Shown: positions 26,107-35,902 of the stretch, piece by piece
Numbering within the stretch: position 1 is the first letter of the stretch
Layout: each line of letters starts with the position of its first letter
NCBI GenBank assembly: GCA_029561145.1
Contig: JAKQJM010000048.1
Coordinates: 1-57,162, forward strand
Origin: Pseudomonadota bacterium
GTDB taxonomy: Bacteria > Pseudomonadota > Gammaproteobacteria > Xanthomonadales > Rhodanobacteraceae
Length of the DNA stretch: 57,162 nt
Reading direction: 5' to 3'
Program-made: the position numbers and the translations under genes
Notes under the pieces: generated by a model
What the model saw: only the letters and a program-made list of their open reading frames with translations
Database searches by the model: none
What the model was told of the DNA's origin: nothing

Positions 26107-28047
26107 CTAAGTTGCTCCGCGCCCGCGCACGAAGTGCTCATCGAGCAACATCGTCGACAGGATGCCCACGAGCGCCTGGTTGTCGGCGAAGCCGGTTGCC
26201 TTGCCGGCACGGCATTTGTCGACCAGGCGGCCGACCATGACCGGATCGAAGTAGCCGGACTTGCGCAGGCGTTCGGTACTCAGCATGTCATCGACGAACG
26301 CCGGAGCCTTGCCGTCGATGAAGAAACTCGCGCTGTCGGGGGCGCGGTAGGGTTGCTTGGTGCGCTTGACGATGTCGTCCGGCAACAGGTCGGCCAGCGC
26401 GCGGCGCAGCAGGTATTTCTCGGTCATGCCGCGCACCTTGTAGTGCTCGGGCAGGCGGTTGCCGAATTCGATGACGCGGTGATCGAGGTAGGGCACGCGG
26501 CCTTCGATCGAGTTCGAGGCGGCGACGCGGTCGCCCTGGGCGGCGAGCAGGTAGGCAGCGAGCAATGACTTGGCCTCGACGTACTGGTCGCGCGCGAGCG
26601 GTCGCCAGTTGCTGATCGCCGATGGCAGGCGCTGTTCATAGAACGCGAGCGGGTCCCACGGGCCGAGGCTTGCGCGCAGTTCGGGCGAGAGGAAGTTCAA
26701 GGCGCGCTGCGACGTGGTCCAGCGTGGTACATGGGCGAACACCGGGCGATCGATGTGTTCGAGACCCTGGCCGAAGAACGATTGCGCGAAGGCCGGATTG
26801 CGCACCGGCGAGTTTTCCAGATAGCCGTACAGACGGCCAAGCAGCAGCGGGCGGAAGCGCGATTGCGGCTGGCGGGCCCAGAAGCGGCGCACCTTGGCTT
26901 CGCGGAACAGGTCGTAGCCACCGAATACTTCGTCGGCGCCTTCGCCGGTCAGCACGACCTTGTAGCCTTCCTCGCGCACACGCGCTGACAGCAGCATCAT
27001 CGGCACCGGCGCGGTGCGCAGCACGGGCGCTTCGGCATGGCGCACGAGGCGCGGGAACGCTTCGCCGATCTGGCGGCGCGACACCGTCAGCGTGGTGTGA
27101 TCGGTGCCGAGGTGGCGCACCATCGCGCGCTGGTGTTCGCTCTCGTCGAACTCGGCATCCTCGAAGGCGACCGAGAACGTGCGCACCGGCGTATCGGTGA
27201 AGCCGCGGATCATCGCGACGATGCCGGACGAATCGAGGCCGCCGCTCAGGTACGCGCCGACCGGCACGTCGGCACGCAATTGCAGGCGCACCGCATCGAC
27301 GAGCAGGGCACGCAGTTCGGCGGTGGCTTCCTCGATCGACGTGAACGCAGGCGCGGCGTCGCGATCGGGGAAGGTCCAGTCCCAGTACTGGCGCAGCGTC
27401 TCGCTGCCGTCGGCCTCGATCGCGAGCAGATGGCCGGGCGGCAGGCTGTGCACGCCGGCAAAGCTCGTATCCGGATCGACTGGCGCCCAGAACGTCAGTG
27501 CCTCGGCGAGGCCGCGCGGATCGAGCGTGGCGCGTTCCGGCAGCACGACGAGCAGGGCCTTGATCTCGGAGGCGAACCACACGCCGCCGCGGGCGCGCGT
27601 GTGGAACAGCGGACGGATGCCGGCGCGATCACGCGCGAGCACGAGGCGCTGGCGGCGTGCGTCCCACAGCGCGATCGCGAACTGGCCATTCAGATGATCG
27701 ACGAAGGCATCGCCGTAGCGGTCGTACAGGTGCACGATGACTTCGGTGTCGGACTGCGTGTAGAAGCGATGCCCGCGCGCGATCAGGTCGGCGCGCAGTT
27801 CGACGTAGTTGAAGATCTCGCCGTTGAACACGGTCCACACATCGCCGCGCTCGTTGCGGATCGGTTGATCGCCGGTGGCGAGGTCGATGATCGAAAGTCG
27901 CGCATGGGCCAGGCCGATGCCCGCTGCGACATGGAAGCCATAACCATCGGGTCCGCGATGATGCAGGGTATGGATCATCGTCTCGAGCGTGCGACGGGCA
28001 TCGCCAACCTCGATCGGGGCCCCGCTGAAACCGGCGATTCCGCACAT
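26107..28047 (-). CDS. Asparagine synthase-type amidotransferase (XrtA-associated type)
   Basis: 646 aa beginning Met-Cys-Gly-Ile-Ala, so Cys2 is the glutaminase nucleophile; this fixes the start although the frame is open upstream. The N-terminal Ntn domain (HRGPDGYG, FNGEIFNYVELR, SDTEVI) is followed by an AsnB synthetase domain with PP-loop SGGLDSSGI and GEGADEVFGGYD. It resembles the amidotransferase 1 family of exosortase A loci and WbpS-like enzymes of surface polysaccharides, which amidate uronic acids or assemble modified sugars. It lies 8 bp after the GT4 gene in the same direction, so the two are cotranscribed. The acceptor is probably a sugar carboxylate, consistent with the UDP-uronate enzymes at 54368-56690; that link is inference. 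Confidence 0.9.
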   Translation of the reverse strand: MCGIAGFSGAPIEVGDARRTLETMIHTLHHRGPDGYGFHVAAGIGLAHARLSIIDLATGDQPIRNERGDVWTVFNGEIFNYVELRADLIARGHRFYTQSDTEVIVHLYDRYGDAFVDHLNGQFAIALWDARRQRLVLARDRAGIRPLFHTRARGGVWFASEIKALLVVLPERATLDPRGLAEALTFWAPVDPDTSFAGVHSLPPGHLLAIEADGSETLRQYWDWTFPDRDAAPAFTSIEEATAELRALLVDAVRLQLRADVPVGAYLSGGLDSSGIVAMIRGFTDTPVRTFSVAFEDAEFDESEHQRAMVRHLGTDHTTLTVSRRQIGEAFPRLVRHAEAPVLRTAPVPMMLLSARVREEGYKVVLTGEGADEVFGGYDLFREAKVRRFWARQPQSRFRPLLLGRLYGYLENSPVRNPAFAQSFFGQGLEHIDRPVFAHVPRWTTSQRALNFLSPELRASLGPWDPLAFYEQRLPSAISNWRPLARDQYVEAKSLLAAYLLAAQGDRVAASNSIEGRVPYLDHRVIEFGNRLPEHYKVRGMTEKYLLRRALADLLPDDIVKRTKQPYRAPDSASFFIDGKAPAFVDDMLSTERLRKSGYFDPVMVGRLVDKCRAGKATGFADNQALVGILSTMLLDEHFVRGRGAT

Positions 28048-28055
28048 GTCCTCGT

Positions 28056-29222
28056 CTACTCCTGCGATCCGGATCGGTGCATCGACAGCGCTTCGTCGCA
28101 GGCTGTCAGGGTCTCGCCGGCGACCTCGGCCCAACTGCGGGAAAAGCGGCGTGACAGCAGGTTTTCGTCCCAGCTTCTTCCCAGCATGCGGGCGAGCGCG
28201 TCGGCCAACGCGGAAGAATCGCGCGGCGGCACGAGGATCGCGCAGGACTCATCGACCACTTCGGGTACGCCGCCGACCGGCGTCGACACGACCGGTCGGC
28301 CGCAGGCGAGCGCTTCGACGAGGACGTTCGGGTGGCCTTCGGAATAACTCGGCAGCGCAAGCAGATCGCAGGCCGCCATCCACGAAGCGACCGTTCCGGC
28401 GGGCCGTGCACCGGCCAGGCGCAGGCGATTGAGCGGGTCGTTTGCCGCCGCGGCGAATTCCTCGCGCAACGGACCATCGCCGACCATCACGAGTTCGGCG
28501 CCGGGGTGGGAACCGCGCAGCGCACGCATCGCGGCCACCAGCTCGCGCAGGCCTTTTTCGGCGACCAGGCGTCCGACATAGAGAACGAGCCGGGTATCCG
28601 GCGCCACGTCGAGAAGCGCACGCGCCTGCGCACGATCCTGCAGGTGGAACGTGGCCGCATCGCAGCCGTTCGGAATGACGCGCACGCGCGCCGGATCGGC
28701 GCCGTAGTCAGTCACGGCGAGGCGACCGAGGTCGGCGCTGACCACCAGCAAACGGTCGGCGCTGCGCACGACCGTTGCGGTCAGGCGCCGGCTGATCGCA
28801 TCGCGGACTCGGATGTCCGAACCGCGCGCCCCGGCGATCAGCGGTACGCCGAGTTCGCGCGCGACACGCCGCGCTCCGCTCGCATCCGGGTAGAGCCAAT
28901 AGGAAAGGATCACGTCCGGTGCGAAGGCGCGTGCTTCGGCACGCAATGCACGTCCGCAAAGCCAGCCGTTGAACGGACGCGAGAGCATCGGCAGGGCAGG
29001 GTAGGTCACGTGCACGGCATCGCAGCCGCTTGCGCTCTGGCCCGCGTCCGGTGCGCGGAACAGATAGCTGCGCGGCCTGGCCCAGCGCGGATAGCGGGCC
29101 ACGGGACTGAGCACGCGAACCGTGGCCAGGCGGCTGAGCTCGGTCAGGGTCTGGTGGATCGGCCGACCGCGTGTCGGCTCGCCGGCAATCGGGAACTGCG
29201 AGGTGACGACGAGGATGCGCAT
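28056..29222 (-). CDS. Glycosyltransferase family 4
   Basis: 388 aa from the ATG at 29222 (MRILVVTSQFP). The open frame upstream is spurious because the divergent acyltransferase begins 51 bp away. GT-B features: N-terminal Rossmann strand, PNGCDAATF, LYVGRLVAEKGLRELV and the C-terminal EGHPNVLVEALACGRPVV donor-binding motif with paired acidic residues. Transfers a hexose or similar sugar to the growing lipid-linked repeat unit. Soluble or peripheral. Forms a two-gene unit with the amidotransferase. Confidence 0.92.
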   Translation of the reverse strand: MRILVVTSQFPIAGEPTRGRPIHQTLTELSRLATVRVLSPVARYPRWARPRSYLFRAPDAGQSASGCDAVHVTYPALPMLSRPFNGWLCGRALRAEARAFAPDVILSYWLYPDASGARRVARELGVPLIAGARGSDIRVRDAISRRLTATVVRSADRLLVVSADLGRLAVTDYGADPARVRVIPNGCDAATFHLQDRAQARALLDVAPDTRLVLYVGRLVAEKGLRELVAAMRALRGSHPGAELVMVGDGPLREEFAAAANDPLNRLRLAGARPAGTVASWMAACDLLALPSYSEGHPNVLVEALACGRPVVSTPVGGVPEVVDESCAILVPPRDSSALADALARMLGRSWDENLLSRRFSRSWAEVAGETLTACDEALSMHRSGSQE

Positions 29223-29273
29223 GCGGCGGACGGATTGACGAAAGCGCCGATTGTATCGGTAGAGTCCGTCGGC

Positions 29274-30395
29274 ATGAGCCTGCTGCGCATTTCCCGCCTG
29301 CACCGGCGTATGATCCGCGCACTTCGCCTCTGCCAGGCGTACGGAATTTCCCGTTTGCAGACCCTTGCGCCGAGCGGATCGCGCGTCGTCGAACTCGATG
29401 CCCTGCGAGGACTGGCCGCATTGGCCGTCGTCGCGTTCCATTACACCACGCACTATGGCAACGAGGTCGGGCATGTCGGCCCGCCGCCGCTCTCGTTCGG
29501 GTTCGGCAACTATGGCGTCAACCTGTTTTTCCTGATCAGCGGCTTCGTCATTTTCATGACCCTCGAGCGCACGCGCAGTGCACTCGATTTCGTCGTTTCG
29601 CGATTCTCGCGTTTGTTTCCCGCCTACTGGGCCGCCATCCTGTTCAGTGCCGCCGTGGTCTACACGATCGGCATGCCGTCGCAACGCCTGCCGTGGGAAG
29701 AGGTAGCGCTCGACTTCACGATGATCCAGGAGATCCTCGGCGGCGAACATCTGGACGGTTCCTACTGGACCTTGCAGGTCGAGCTGTTCTTCTACGCGCA
29801 GATGCTGTTCTGGTTCATGCTCGGCCAGCTTCACCGCATACGCTGGATCATCGGCGCCTGGCTGGTCATCGCCGTCGCACACGGATTTGCCGAGCAGCAC
29901 CATACGCCCGTTTCCTACACGCTGAGCGAACTGCTCATCGTCCGCCACATCCCGTACTTCGCGATCGGCATCCTGTTCTATCGATTGCGCACCCGGCCCG
30001 ACGCACGGCTGCCCGACATCGCCCTGATCGGCGCTTGCCTGCTCGCGATCATGTTCGCCTACAAACCTGTCTACGCCGTAGTCGCGGTGGTGTGCACGGC
30101 GATCTTCGCCCTGTTCGCGCTCGGCTACCTGCGTGGCTTGCGCTGGGCGCCGTTTGCGTTCCTCGGGACGATCTCGTATGCGCTGTACCTGTTGCACCAG
30201 TCGATCGGCTTCAGCCTGATCTGGCATCTCGAGCACCGTGGCGTCTCATCCGGGCTGGCCGCACTGACCGCCGCGATCGTGGTGACCGCACTTGCCGTCG
30301 TGCTGACCTTCCTTGTCGAACGACCGGCGATGCGCTGGATCCGGCGAACATGGAAGGCGCATCGCGAGCGTGCCGCCCAGCGCGCGGCGTCGTAG
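29274..30395 (+). CDS. Acyltransferase 3 family membrane protein (OafA-like)
   Basis: 373 aa from the ATG at 29274; an alternative ATG at 29310 also fits. The signature ELDALRGLAALAVVAFHY is near residues 41-58, followed by about ten hydrophobic membrane helices and the typical FFLISGFVIF and DGSYWTLQVELFFY segments. The family O-acetylates (or succinylates) surface polysaccharides at the inner membrane. The 51-bp divergent gap to the GT4 must hold both promoters. A TTGACG at 29235-29240 is a possible -35, but no good -10 sits at the right distance. Its stop lies 13 bp from the convergent fused oxidoreductase gene. Confidence 0.9.
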   Translation: MSLLRISRLHRRMIRALRLCQAYGISRLQTLAPSGSRVVELDALRGLAALAVVAFHYTTHYGNEVGHVGPPPLSFGFGNYGVNLFFLISGFVIFMTLERTRSALDFVVSRFSRLFPAYWAAILFSAAVVYTIGMPSQRLPWEEVALDFTMIQEILGGEHLDGSYWTLQVELFFYAQMLFWFMLGQLHRIRWIIGAWLVIAVAHGFAEQHHTPVSYTLSELLIVRHIPYFAIGILFYRLRTRPDARLPDIALIGACLLAIMFAYKPVYAVVAVVCTAIFALFALGYLRGLRWAPFAFLGTISYALYLLHQSIGFSLIWHLEHRGVSSGLAALTAAIVVTALAVVLTFLVERPAMRWIRRTWKAHRERAAQRAAS

Positions 30396-30408
30396 CGACG
30401 AGCGCGAA

Positions 30409-32478
30409 TCAGGCCGACGGGCCGAAGGTCGCATCCAGTCCGCGCTCGACGCCGACCTTCGGCTTCCAGCCGAGTCGTTCGCGCGCGGCGCGCGTATCGA
30501 AGTTGGCCAGTGGACGCAGCGAACGCACGCGGTAGCGGGTCAGCGGCACGTCGCGGCCGAGCACCTTGCCGAGCAGCTCGACGCCATGCGCGAGCGTCAT
30601 GAACACCGGCACCGAAACGCGGGTCAGGCGCAACTCGTCGCCGAGCTTGCGCTTGGCACGATCGAGATAACGCTGCTGGGTGACCGAGGCCGGGTCGACG
30701 ATATTGAAAACCTGGCCGACCGCGTCGGGTGCCTCGGCGGCGAGCAGCACGGCATCGACGACATCATCCAGATAGACCAGCGGCAGGGTCATCCCGCCAT
30801 CGCCGACCGCGATCCAGCGCCCAGCCAGCGCGATCACCGCATTCGGTGTCACCTTCTCCGCGCCGATGCCGAAAATCTGGCCCGGGCGCAGGATGACCGC
30901 CGGAAGGGCGTTGTCGCGAATCGCCTGGCGAACGAGACGCTCCGCGGCCAGCTTGGTCTGCGTATAAGCGCCACGCAACTGCGGCTGCGGCTCGTAGGCG
31001 GCGTCCTCGTCGAGCACGACGGCCGGATCGCGACCCGCATGGTCGAGCACGCTCATCGAGCTGACATGGACGAGGCGCGAGCTCCGATGCTTCGTGCAAG
31101 CTTCGACGATGTTGCGGGTTCCCCAGACCGTGCCTGCCTCGAAATCGCGCAGGCTGCCGCGCATCGCCGCGCCGACGTGATAGACCGTGGTCGCCCCGGC
31201 GACCGCGTGATCGACACTGCGCGGATCGCCGAGATCGCCGATGACGACCTGCACGCCGGCGTCGCCTGCATAGCTGGCGACCGGCTTGCGCAGCAGGACG
31301 CGGACCGTCTGGCCGCGTGCCCGCAAGGCCTTGACCACGGCGCGGCCGAGAAAACCCGCTGCACCGGTGACCAGCGCGTCGGCCGGAGCCAGTGGCGCAT
31401 AGCGGGATTCGATCTCCTCGCGGCGCAGGCGATCCGCCTCGACACACAACGGTTCGAGCAGGGTGATCACGCGCAAGGCGTCGGCGCCGTCGAACGGCGG
31501 CTTGCCGTTGTCGCGCGCGGCCGCTGCGAAGTCCGCCGCACCCTTCTGGATTCCCGGTGAGGGCTTGAGCATGCCGGTGGCGAAGCGGAGCACATTCCAC
31601 GGTACGCGGAACACATCGGCCGCGGCGCTGAGAACGGTGTTCAGCACGATGCCGATGAACTTCGGCCCGGGCAGGACGCGATGGATGCGGATGATCTGAA
31701 GGAAGCGATCCGCTTCGATGATCCCGCGCGTGCCCCGCACGACCAGGCGGTTCTCCATCGGTCGCGCGTTCCATGACAGCAGCAGCCGGCCGAATCCGGT
31801 TTCACTTTTTGCCTGCGCCTGCCATTCATCGAAGCGCAGGTTCGGATCGCGGCCACTGGCCTGGAACCCGACCTCGAACCTGGACAGCGGTCCGAGGAAA
31901 GCCTCGAGCGTGTACAGCCCGTGCACGCCGAGATCGCGGAACGGATACGAACCCTGTGCGACCTGGCCCGGCAGCGGACCTCCCGCATACGCCGGATACT
32001 CGGAGCTGCGCAGGATGTCGACCGAAACCACGTCGCCGATACGTCCCGCGCGAACCGCTTGCAGCGCCTTCATGACGACCGGGTCGAGCAGGTCGGAATG
32101 GTTGACACCGAGTATCAGGCCTTTCTCGCGCGCCTTGTCGATCATCGCGGTGCACTCGGCCACCGTATCGGCCATCGGCTTCTCGACCAGTACGCCGCAA
32201 CCCATGTCGAGGGCCTCGATCGCCAGCGTCGCGTGCGATGCCGGCGGCGTCAGCACATGCACGACCTGCGGCCGGCTGCTGGCCAGTCCGGCGAGATTCG
32301 CGGCGACCTGGGTGATCCCGAAGCGCTTGGCCAGGGTCTCAGCGGCCGCCACGTTGGAATCGCAGATGCCGACCAGCTCGACAAAATCGAGCCGCTTCAG
32401 CGCGGCCAGATGATGGCTGGCGACGTAGCCGGCGCCAACGACAGCGACGCGCAGCTTCGCGGGATGTTGTGTGCTCAT
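30409..32478 (-). CDS. Fused Gfo/Idh/MocA oxidoreductase and NAD-dependent epimerase/dehydratase
   Basis: 689 aa in one uninterrupted frame. Residues 1-355 are a Gfo/Idh/MocA dehydrogenase: Rossmann motif VVGAGYVASHH at 13-23 and the catalytic EKP at 99-101. Residues 366-689 are an extended SDR: TGAAGFLGRAVVKAL at 371, SSMSV, and the YTQTK catalytic Tyr-Lys pair. Each half is usually a separate enzyme, in pathways such as UDP-GlcNAc3NAcA or dTDP-sugar synthesis. A fusion implies two successive redox or epimerisation steps on one nucleotide sugar or acceptor, with possible channelling. It follows the glycosyltransferase gene by 16 bp on the same strand. Confidence 0.88.
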   Translation of the reverse strand: MSTQHPAKLRVAVVGAGYVASHHLAALKRLDFVELVGICDSNVAAAETLAKRFGITQVAANLAGLASSRPQVVHVLTPPASHATLAIEALDMGCGVLVEKPMADTVAECTAMIDKAREKGLILGVNHSDLLDPVVMKALQAVRAGRIGDVVSVDILRSSEYPAYAGGPLPGQVAQGSYPFRDLGVHGLYTLEAFLGPLSRFEVGFQASGRDPNLRFDEWQAQAKSETGFGRLLLSWNARPMENRLVVRGTRGIIEADRFLQIIRIHRVLPGPKFIGIVLNTVLSAAADVFRVPWNVLRFATGMLKPSPGIQKGAADFAAAARDNGKPPFDGADALRVITLLEPLCVEADRLRREEIESRYAPLAPADALVTGAAGFLGRAVVKALRARGQTVRVLLRKPVASYAGDAGVQVVIGDLGDPRSVDHAVAGATTVYHVGAAMRGSLRDFEAGTVWGTRNIVEACTKHRSSRLVHVSSMSVLDHAGRDPAVVLDEDAAYEPQPQLRGAYTQTKLAAERLVRQAIRDNALPAVILRPGQIFGIGAEKVTPNAVIALAGRWIAVGDGGMTLPLVYLDDVVDAVLLAAEAPDAVGQVFNIVDPASVTQQRYLDRAKRKLGDELRLTRVSVPVFMTLAHGVELLGKVLGRDVPLTRYRVRSLRPLANFDTRAARERLGWKPKVGVERGLDATFGPSA

Positions 32479-32494
32479 GGTTGTCTCGGAAAAC

Positions 32495-33685
32495 TCAGGA
32501 AGAGGGGCTGGATCGGCGGGCGAGCTCGACCGTCACGCGTTCGACGACATCCTCGACGCGCCGGTCCCAGGTCTGGTCGGCAACCGCGGCCATGCGTCGC
32601 GCGCAGGCCTCGGTCGACTTGTCCAGCACGGCGGAGTCGAGCGCGTCGAGAAAGGATGCGCGATTGTCGGCGATATGCACCCAGTTCGCGAACTTCTCGA
32701 TCTCCGGATTGCGCACGCTGACGACCGGTTTGCCGGTCGCCAGGTACTCGCGCAGCTTGAGTGGATTCGCATTGGCGACCTGGCGGTTCAGTCGATACGG
32801 GATGATCGCGGCATCGAACGCCTTCGCCCAGTTCGGCAGGTTCGCGTAGGGCTGCGCGCCCGGCAGATGCACGTTGTGCAATTGCCGCAACGAACCGAGC
32901 TCGACTGCTACGTGACCGACCAGCAGGAACGACCAGGACGGCCGTTCGCGCGCCAGCCATTCGATCAATTCGAAATCGATCCACTCGTGCAGCGAGCCGA
33001 AGTAGCCGACGACGGGGTGGGGCAGGTCGCGCGCCGCGGGTGCGATCTCGGTACCGGCATCGGCGGCGCGCCCGAACAGCGCCGCATCGACCCCATGCGG
33101 CGAGAACACGACATTCGCGTTGAGTGCACGCCGCGCCTCGACCAGCGACGGCGGGGCGACGAAGACGATGTCCGCGCGACGACACAGATCCGCGTCACGT
33201 CGGGCGATCAGCTCGCTGTCGACGCCCGGATGCGCGGCATAGTCATCGATGCAGTAGTAGACGCACAGGTCTTCGCCCAACCGACCGGCAAGAAACCCCG
33301 GATGCGGCACGACGAACCAGGAGATGCGGCGGCCGATGCCAGCCATGCGCGCCGCGCGCTTCACCGCCCAGCGTCCGAACCAGCGATTGATCGTGTCGAT
33401 GCCCGGGATGCGGCGGAACGGAAGTTGCGGCACCGTGCAGTGCCAGAGATTGTCGGCGACGCGGGTCGGACGACGCAGCGTCGCCGCGAGTTTCCGGAGC
33501 AGGCGTCGCAGGTCGCGCCCGCTGGCCTGCGGCTTGCGCATGCCTGGCGAGCTCACGTAGAGGACGGGCGTCCGCTGGGCCAGGCGGATCGCGACGTGAT
33601 GGCTGCTGGTGCGGTTTTCCGCCTGCCAGTCGTTGCCGAAATAGAGGATTCCGCGGCCGTTGAACGGATCGCCAGGCTCAGCCAT
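32495..33685 (-). CDS. Glycosyltransferase, GT-B fold (TuaH/GT4-like)
   Basis: 396 aa starting at the ATG at 33685, which overlaps the end of the methyltransferase gene by 8 nt. The N-terminal part (ILYFGNDWQAENRTSSHHVA) and SPHGVDAALF, VGYFGSLHEWIDFELI and YRLNRQVANANPLKLREYLATGKPVV in the C-terminal half are typical of single-domain-like GT4 enzymes of exopolysaccharide loci (compare the exosortase-linked TIGR03087 sugar transferases). No signal peptide. It should add one sugar of the repeat unit; the donor is unknown. Confidence 0.88.
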   Translation of the reverse strand: MAEPGDPFNGRGILYFGNDWQAENRTSSHHVAIRLAQRTPVLYVSSPGMRKPQASGRDLRRLLRKLAATLRRPTRVADNLWHCTVPQLPFRRIPGIDTINRWFGRWAVKRAARMAGIGRRISWFVVPHPGFLAGRLGEDLCVYYCIDDYAAHPGVDSELIARRDADLCRRADIVFVAPPSLVEARRALNANVVFSPHGVDAALFGRAADAGTEIAPAARDLPHPVVGYFGSLHEWIDFELIEWLARERPSWSFLLVGHVAVELGSLRQLHNVHLPGAQPYANLPNWAKAFDAAIIPYRLNRQVANANPLKLREYLATGKPVVSVRNPEIEKFANWVHIADNRASFLDALDSAVLDKSTEACARRMAAVADQTWDRRVEDVVERVTVELARRSSPSS

Positions 33686-34289
33686 TGCGCCACCAGCAGA
33701 CCAGCCAGACCGTGCCGCCATGCCAGATCCAGTCCTTCTGCAGGCCCTCGATGCGATCGAGATGCGGACCCACCCGGCGCGCTGCGGGTGCGAAGATCGT
33801 GACCAGGCAGTTGCGCCCGAGCTCGGACATGCGCGCCAGCGTGCGGTCGACGTCGCTCATGTAATAGAGGACTTCGCAGGCCGTGACGAGATCAAAGGCC
33901 GGCGTGGCCTTGCTCCATGGCTGGTTGAAGACATCAGTCGCCGCGAACTCGCCTTGCGGCAGGCGCTCGCGGGCGCGCCTGATCGCCTTCTCGCTGACGT
34001 CGATTCCGTGCACCTGCCGTGCGACGCGGGCGAAGTGGCTGGACTGGTGGCCTTCGCCGCAGCCGATCTCGAGCAGCGAGTCGAGTTTGCCGAACTCGCG
34101 CTCGATGATCCGGTTGGTGCCTTCGAAACGGGCAATCTCGCCGGCGGAATCCATGTTCCACGGATCCTCGATCGAATAGGCAAGATCGAGCCGCTCGAAG
34201 TTGTCGTTCGGCCCGACCCCGCGCAGCGCATATTTCATCCACGACCGACGCTTGATCTTCTGCAGCAGCGTGCGCGCTTTTTTCAACAT
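33678..34289 (-). CDS. Class I SAM-dependent methyltransferase
   Basis: 203 aa from the ATG at 34289, which has ACAGGATT about 10 nt upstream; an in-frame ATG at 34328 lacks any ribosome binding site. SAM-binding motif I is LLEIGCGEGHQSSHFA, followed by VHGIDVSEKAI and the post-motif TACEVLYYM, as in NodS-like and other small-molecule N- or O-methyltransferases. First gene of a three-gene minus-strand unit with the glycosyltransferase and the fused oxidoreductase, so it probably methylates a sugar of the repeat unit. Confidence 0.87.
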   Translation of the reverse strand: MLKKARTLLQKIKRRSWMKYALRGVGPNDNFERLDLAYSIEDPWNMDSAGEIARFEGTNRIIEREFGKLDSLLEIGCGEGHQSSHFARVARQVHGIDVSEKAIRRARERLPQGEFAATDVFNQPWSKATPAFDLVTACEVLYYMSDVDRTLARMSELGRNCLVTIFAPAARRVGPHLDRIEGLQKDWIWHGGTVWLVCWWRNG

Positions 34290-34799
34290 GGCTATCGCAA
34301 TCCTGTTCGGTGCGGTGTGGCGCGACATTTGCCGGCGAGACGATCGGGGCCGTGCATCGCGATCGTCACCGGCCCGGCATGGACCTGCGCCTTCCCGATG
34401 GCATACACGTGCAGCAATGCGGCGGGCTTCCGGTTGCCGGAAACGCTTGGGGTCGACATGCGGACGCCGCCGCGCTGCCCTGCCGGGAAGAGCATCATGG
34501 ATGCGCCATGCCTGTCGTGATTGCCCCCTTGGCCGCCAATCTTACCGTGCTGTGGACTTTCGCGCTGTCGCACGTGCATGCTTCGCCGACAAGGGCGTCG
34601 TCGGCAGGCAGGGTGGCCGCGGCGATGGCCTCGACTGCGGCCAAGGTTGCAGGATCACGGGAGCCTGGGGCGAGGGATGCTGTGGTTCGAACAATCACCT
34701 GCGCTGACGAAAAGCGTGCGCCGCCCGGGTCGCGGCCCGGATCGCCGCGCGGCATGACGCGGGCCTGCATTCACCCGCGAGATGGGGAGCGCATGGGGC
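34290..34799. other. 510-bp divergent intergenic region
   Basis: Separates the methyltransferase unit (minus) from the Wzy/Wzx operon (plus). Open frames exist in several phases but none has a recognisable protein, a ribosome binding site or plausible composition, so I see no gene. It probably holds the promoters for both directions. I could not identify a convincing -35/-10 pair or operator by eye. Confidence 0.6.
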
Positions 34800-35888
34800 A
34801 TGAACGCGGTGATTGAGGAGAAGAACGACAAGGCGCCTTTTTCGAGTCGGCGCCAGATGCTGGCCTCGCTGCTCTTCCATTCGCGTCTGGTGGGAAGCGT
34901 ATCGTTGCTGCGCTCGGCGCTGGTTCGTGACTTGCGCATCCTTGCCTACCATCGGGTGCTGTCGATTGCCGATGAGGAGGCGTTCGATTTCGACCTCGAG
35001 CTGGTCAGCGCGAGCGAATCCGGGTTCCGCGAGCAGATGTCGCTGCTCAAGCAGCGTTTCAATCCGGTCCGTTTCAGCGACGTGATCGAGGCTTTCGAAC
35101 AGGGCAAGCGCCTGCCGGCACGTCCTGTCATCGTTACCTTCGACGATGGATACGATGACAACTATCGCATCGCCTTTTCCATCCTGCGGGAACTCGGAGT
35201 GCCAGCAACGTTCTTTGTGTCGACCGGCCATATCGACAGCGGGTTGCCCTTCTCCTACGACTGGTTCGTCCACATGATCACCCGATCGTCCGCGGCGCGC
35301 CTGGAGATCCGCGAACTTGACGTTGACCGGCCGATGCCCCGTTCGCGCACGCAGCGCCGCGAACTCGCCACGGAGTTGCTCGACCGCATGAAGTGGCTCG
35401 ACGCTTCGACCCAGGAGGCCGTGGTTGCCCGTCTTGAGAGCGACTGGTCGATGCCGAGGCGGGCCGGGCACGTGGATTGCCGGCCAATGAGTTGGGACCA
35501 GTTGCGCGAAATGCATGCCGGCGGGATGGAGATCGGCTCGCATGGCATGTGGCACAACATGCTCGCAAAACTGTCGCCCGACGCAATGCGCAACGAGGTC
35601 TTCGGCTCGAAGGCGGCGCTCGATCGCGAACTGGATGCGCCAACCGTGGCGCTTTCCTATCCGGTCGGTGGCAACGACGCCTACGACGAGAACGTGATCG
35701 CAACGGCCAGCGAGGCCGGTTACAAACTCGGCTGCAGCTACATATCGGGGACCAGCCCGATGCCGGCGGGCCCCCATTTCGAATTGCGCCGGCTGCCGAT
35801 CGAGCGGCACATGGATCTCGCCTGGTTCGCTTCGCTGGTGGGAATTCCGGAGGCCTTCAGCTATCCGTCCCGTCACCGACTTGGTTGA
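34800..35888 (+). CDS. Polysaccharide deacetylase family protein (CE4)
   Basis: 362 aa from the ATG at 34800, with GGGGAG 10 nt upstream; an ATG six codons earlier is possible. CE4 motifs: LAYHRVL, VTFDDGYDDN, IGSHGMWH (the two His ligands) and LSYPVGG. No signal peptide; residues near the N-terminus are basic rather than hydrophobic. Family members in this position deacetylate amino sugars of the repeat unit or of the finished polymer. First gene of an operon continuing into the polymerase and flippase genes; the next gene starts 14 bp on. Confidence 0.88.
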   Translation: MNAVIEEKNDKAPFSSRRQMLASLLFHSRLVGSVSLLRSALVRDLRILAYHRVLSIADEEAFDFDLELVSASESGFREQMSLLKQRFNPVRFSDVIEAFEQGKRLPARPVIVTFDDGYDDNYRIAFSILRELGVPATFFVSTGHIDSGLPFSYDWFVHMITRSSAARLEIRELDVDRPMPRSRTQRRELATELLDRMKWLDASTQEAVVARLESDWSMPRRAGHVDCRPMSWDQLREMHAGGMEIGSHGMWHNMLAKLSPDAMRNEVFGSKAALDRELDAPTVALSYPVGGNDAYDENVIATASEAGYKLGCSYISGTSPMPAGPHFELRRLPIERHMDLAWFASLVGIPEAFSYPSRHRLG

Positions 35889-35902
35889 GCGCCTGACCGG
35901 GA

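Noticed and set aside
27037..28347. Plus-strand frame of 436 codons opposite the AsnB-type gene
   Set aside because: Antisense shadow of a gene with complete catalytic motifs; no recognisable protein.
29235..29265. Promoter-like TTGACG between the GT4 and the acyltransferase
   Set aside because: The nearest -10-like hexamers are at 13 or 19 nt spacing, and the resulting start would leave almost no leader; too weak to list.
34290..34799. Small frames in the 510-bp gap, for example 34495-34770 minus
   Set aside because: No ribosome binding site, no domain, and overlapping frames on both strands of equal length.
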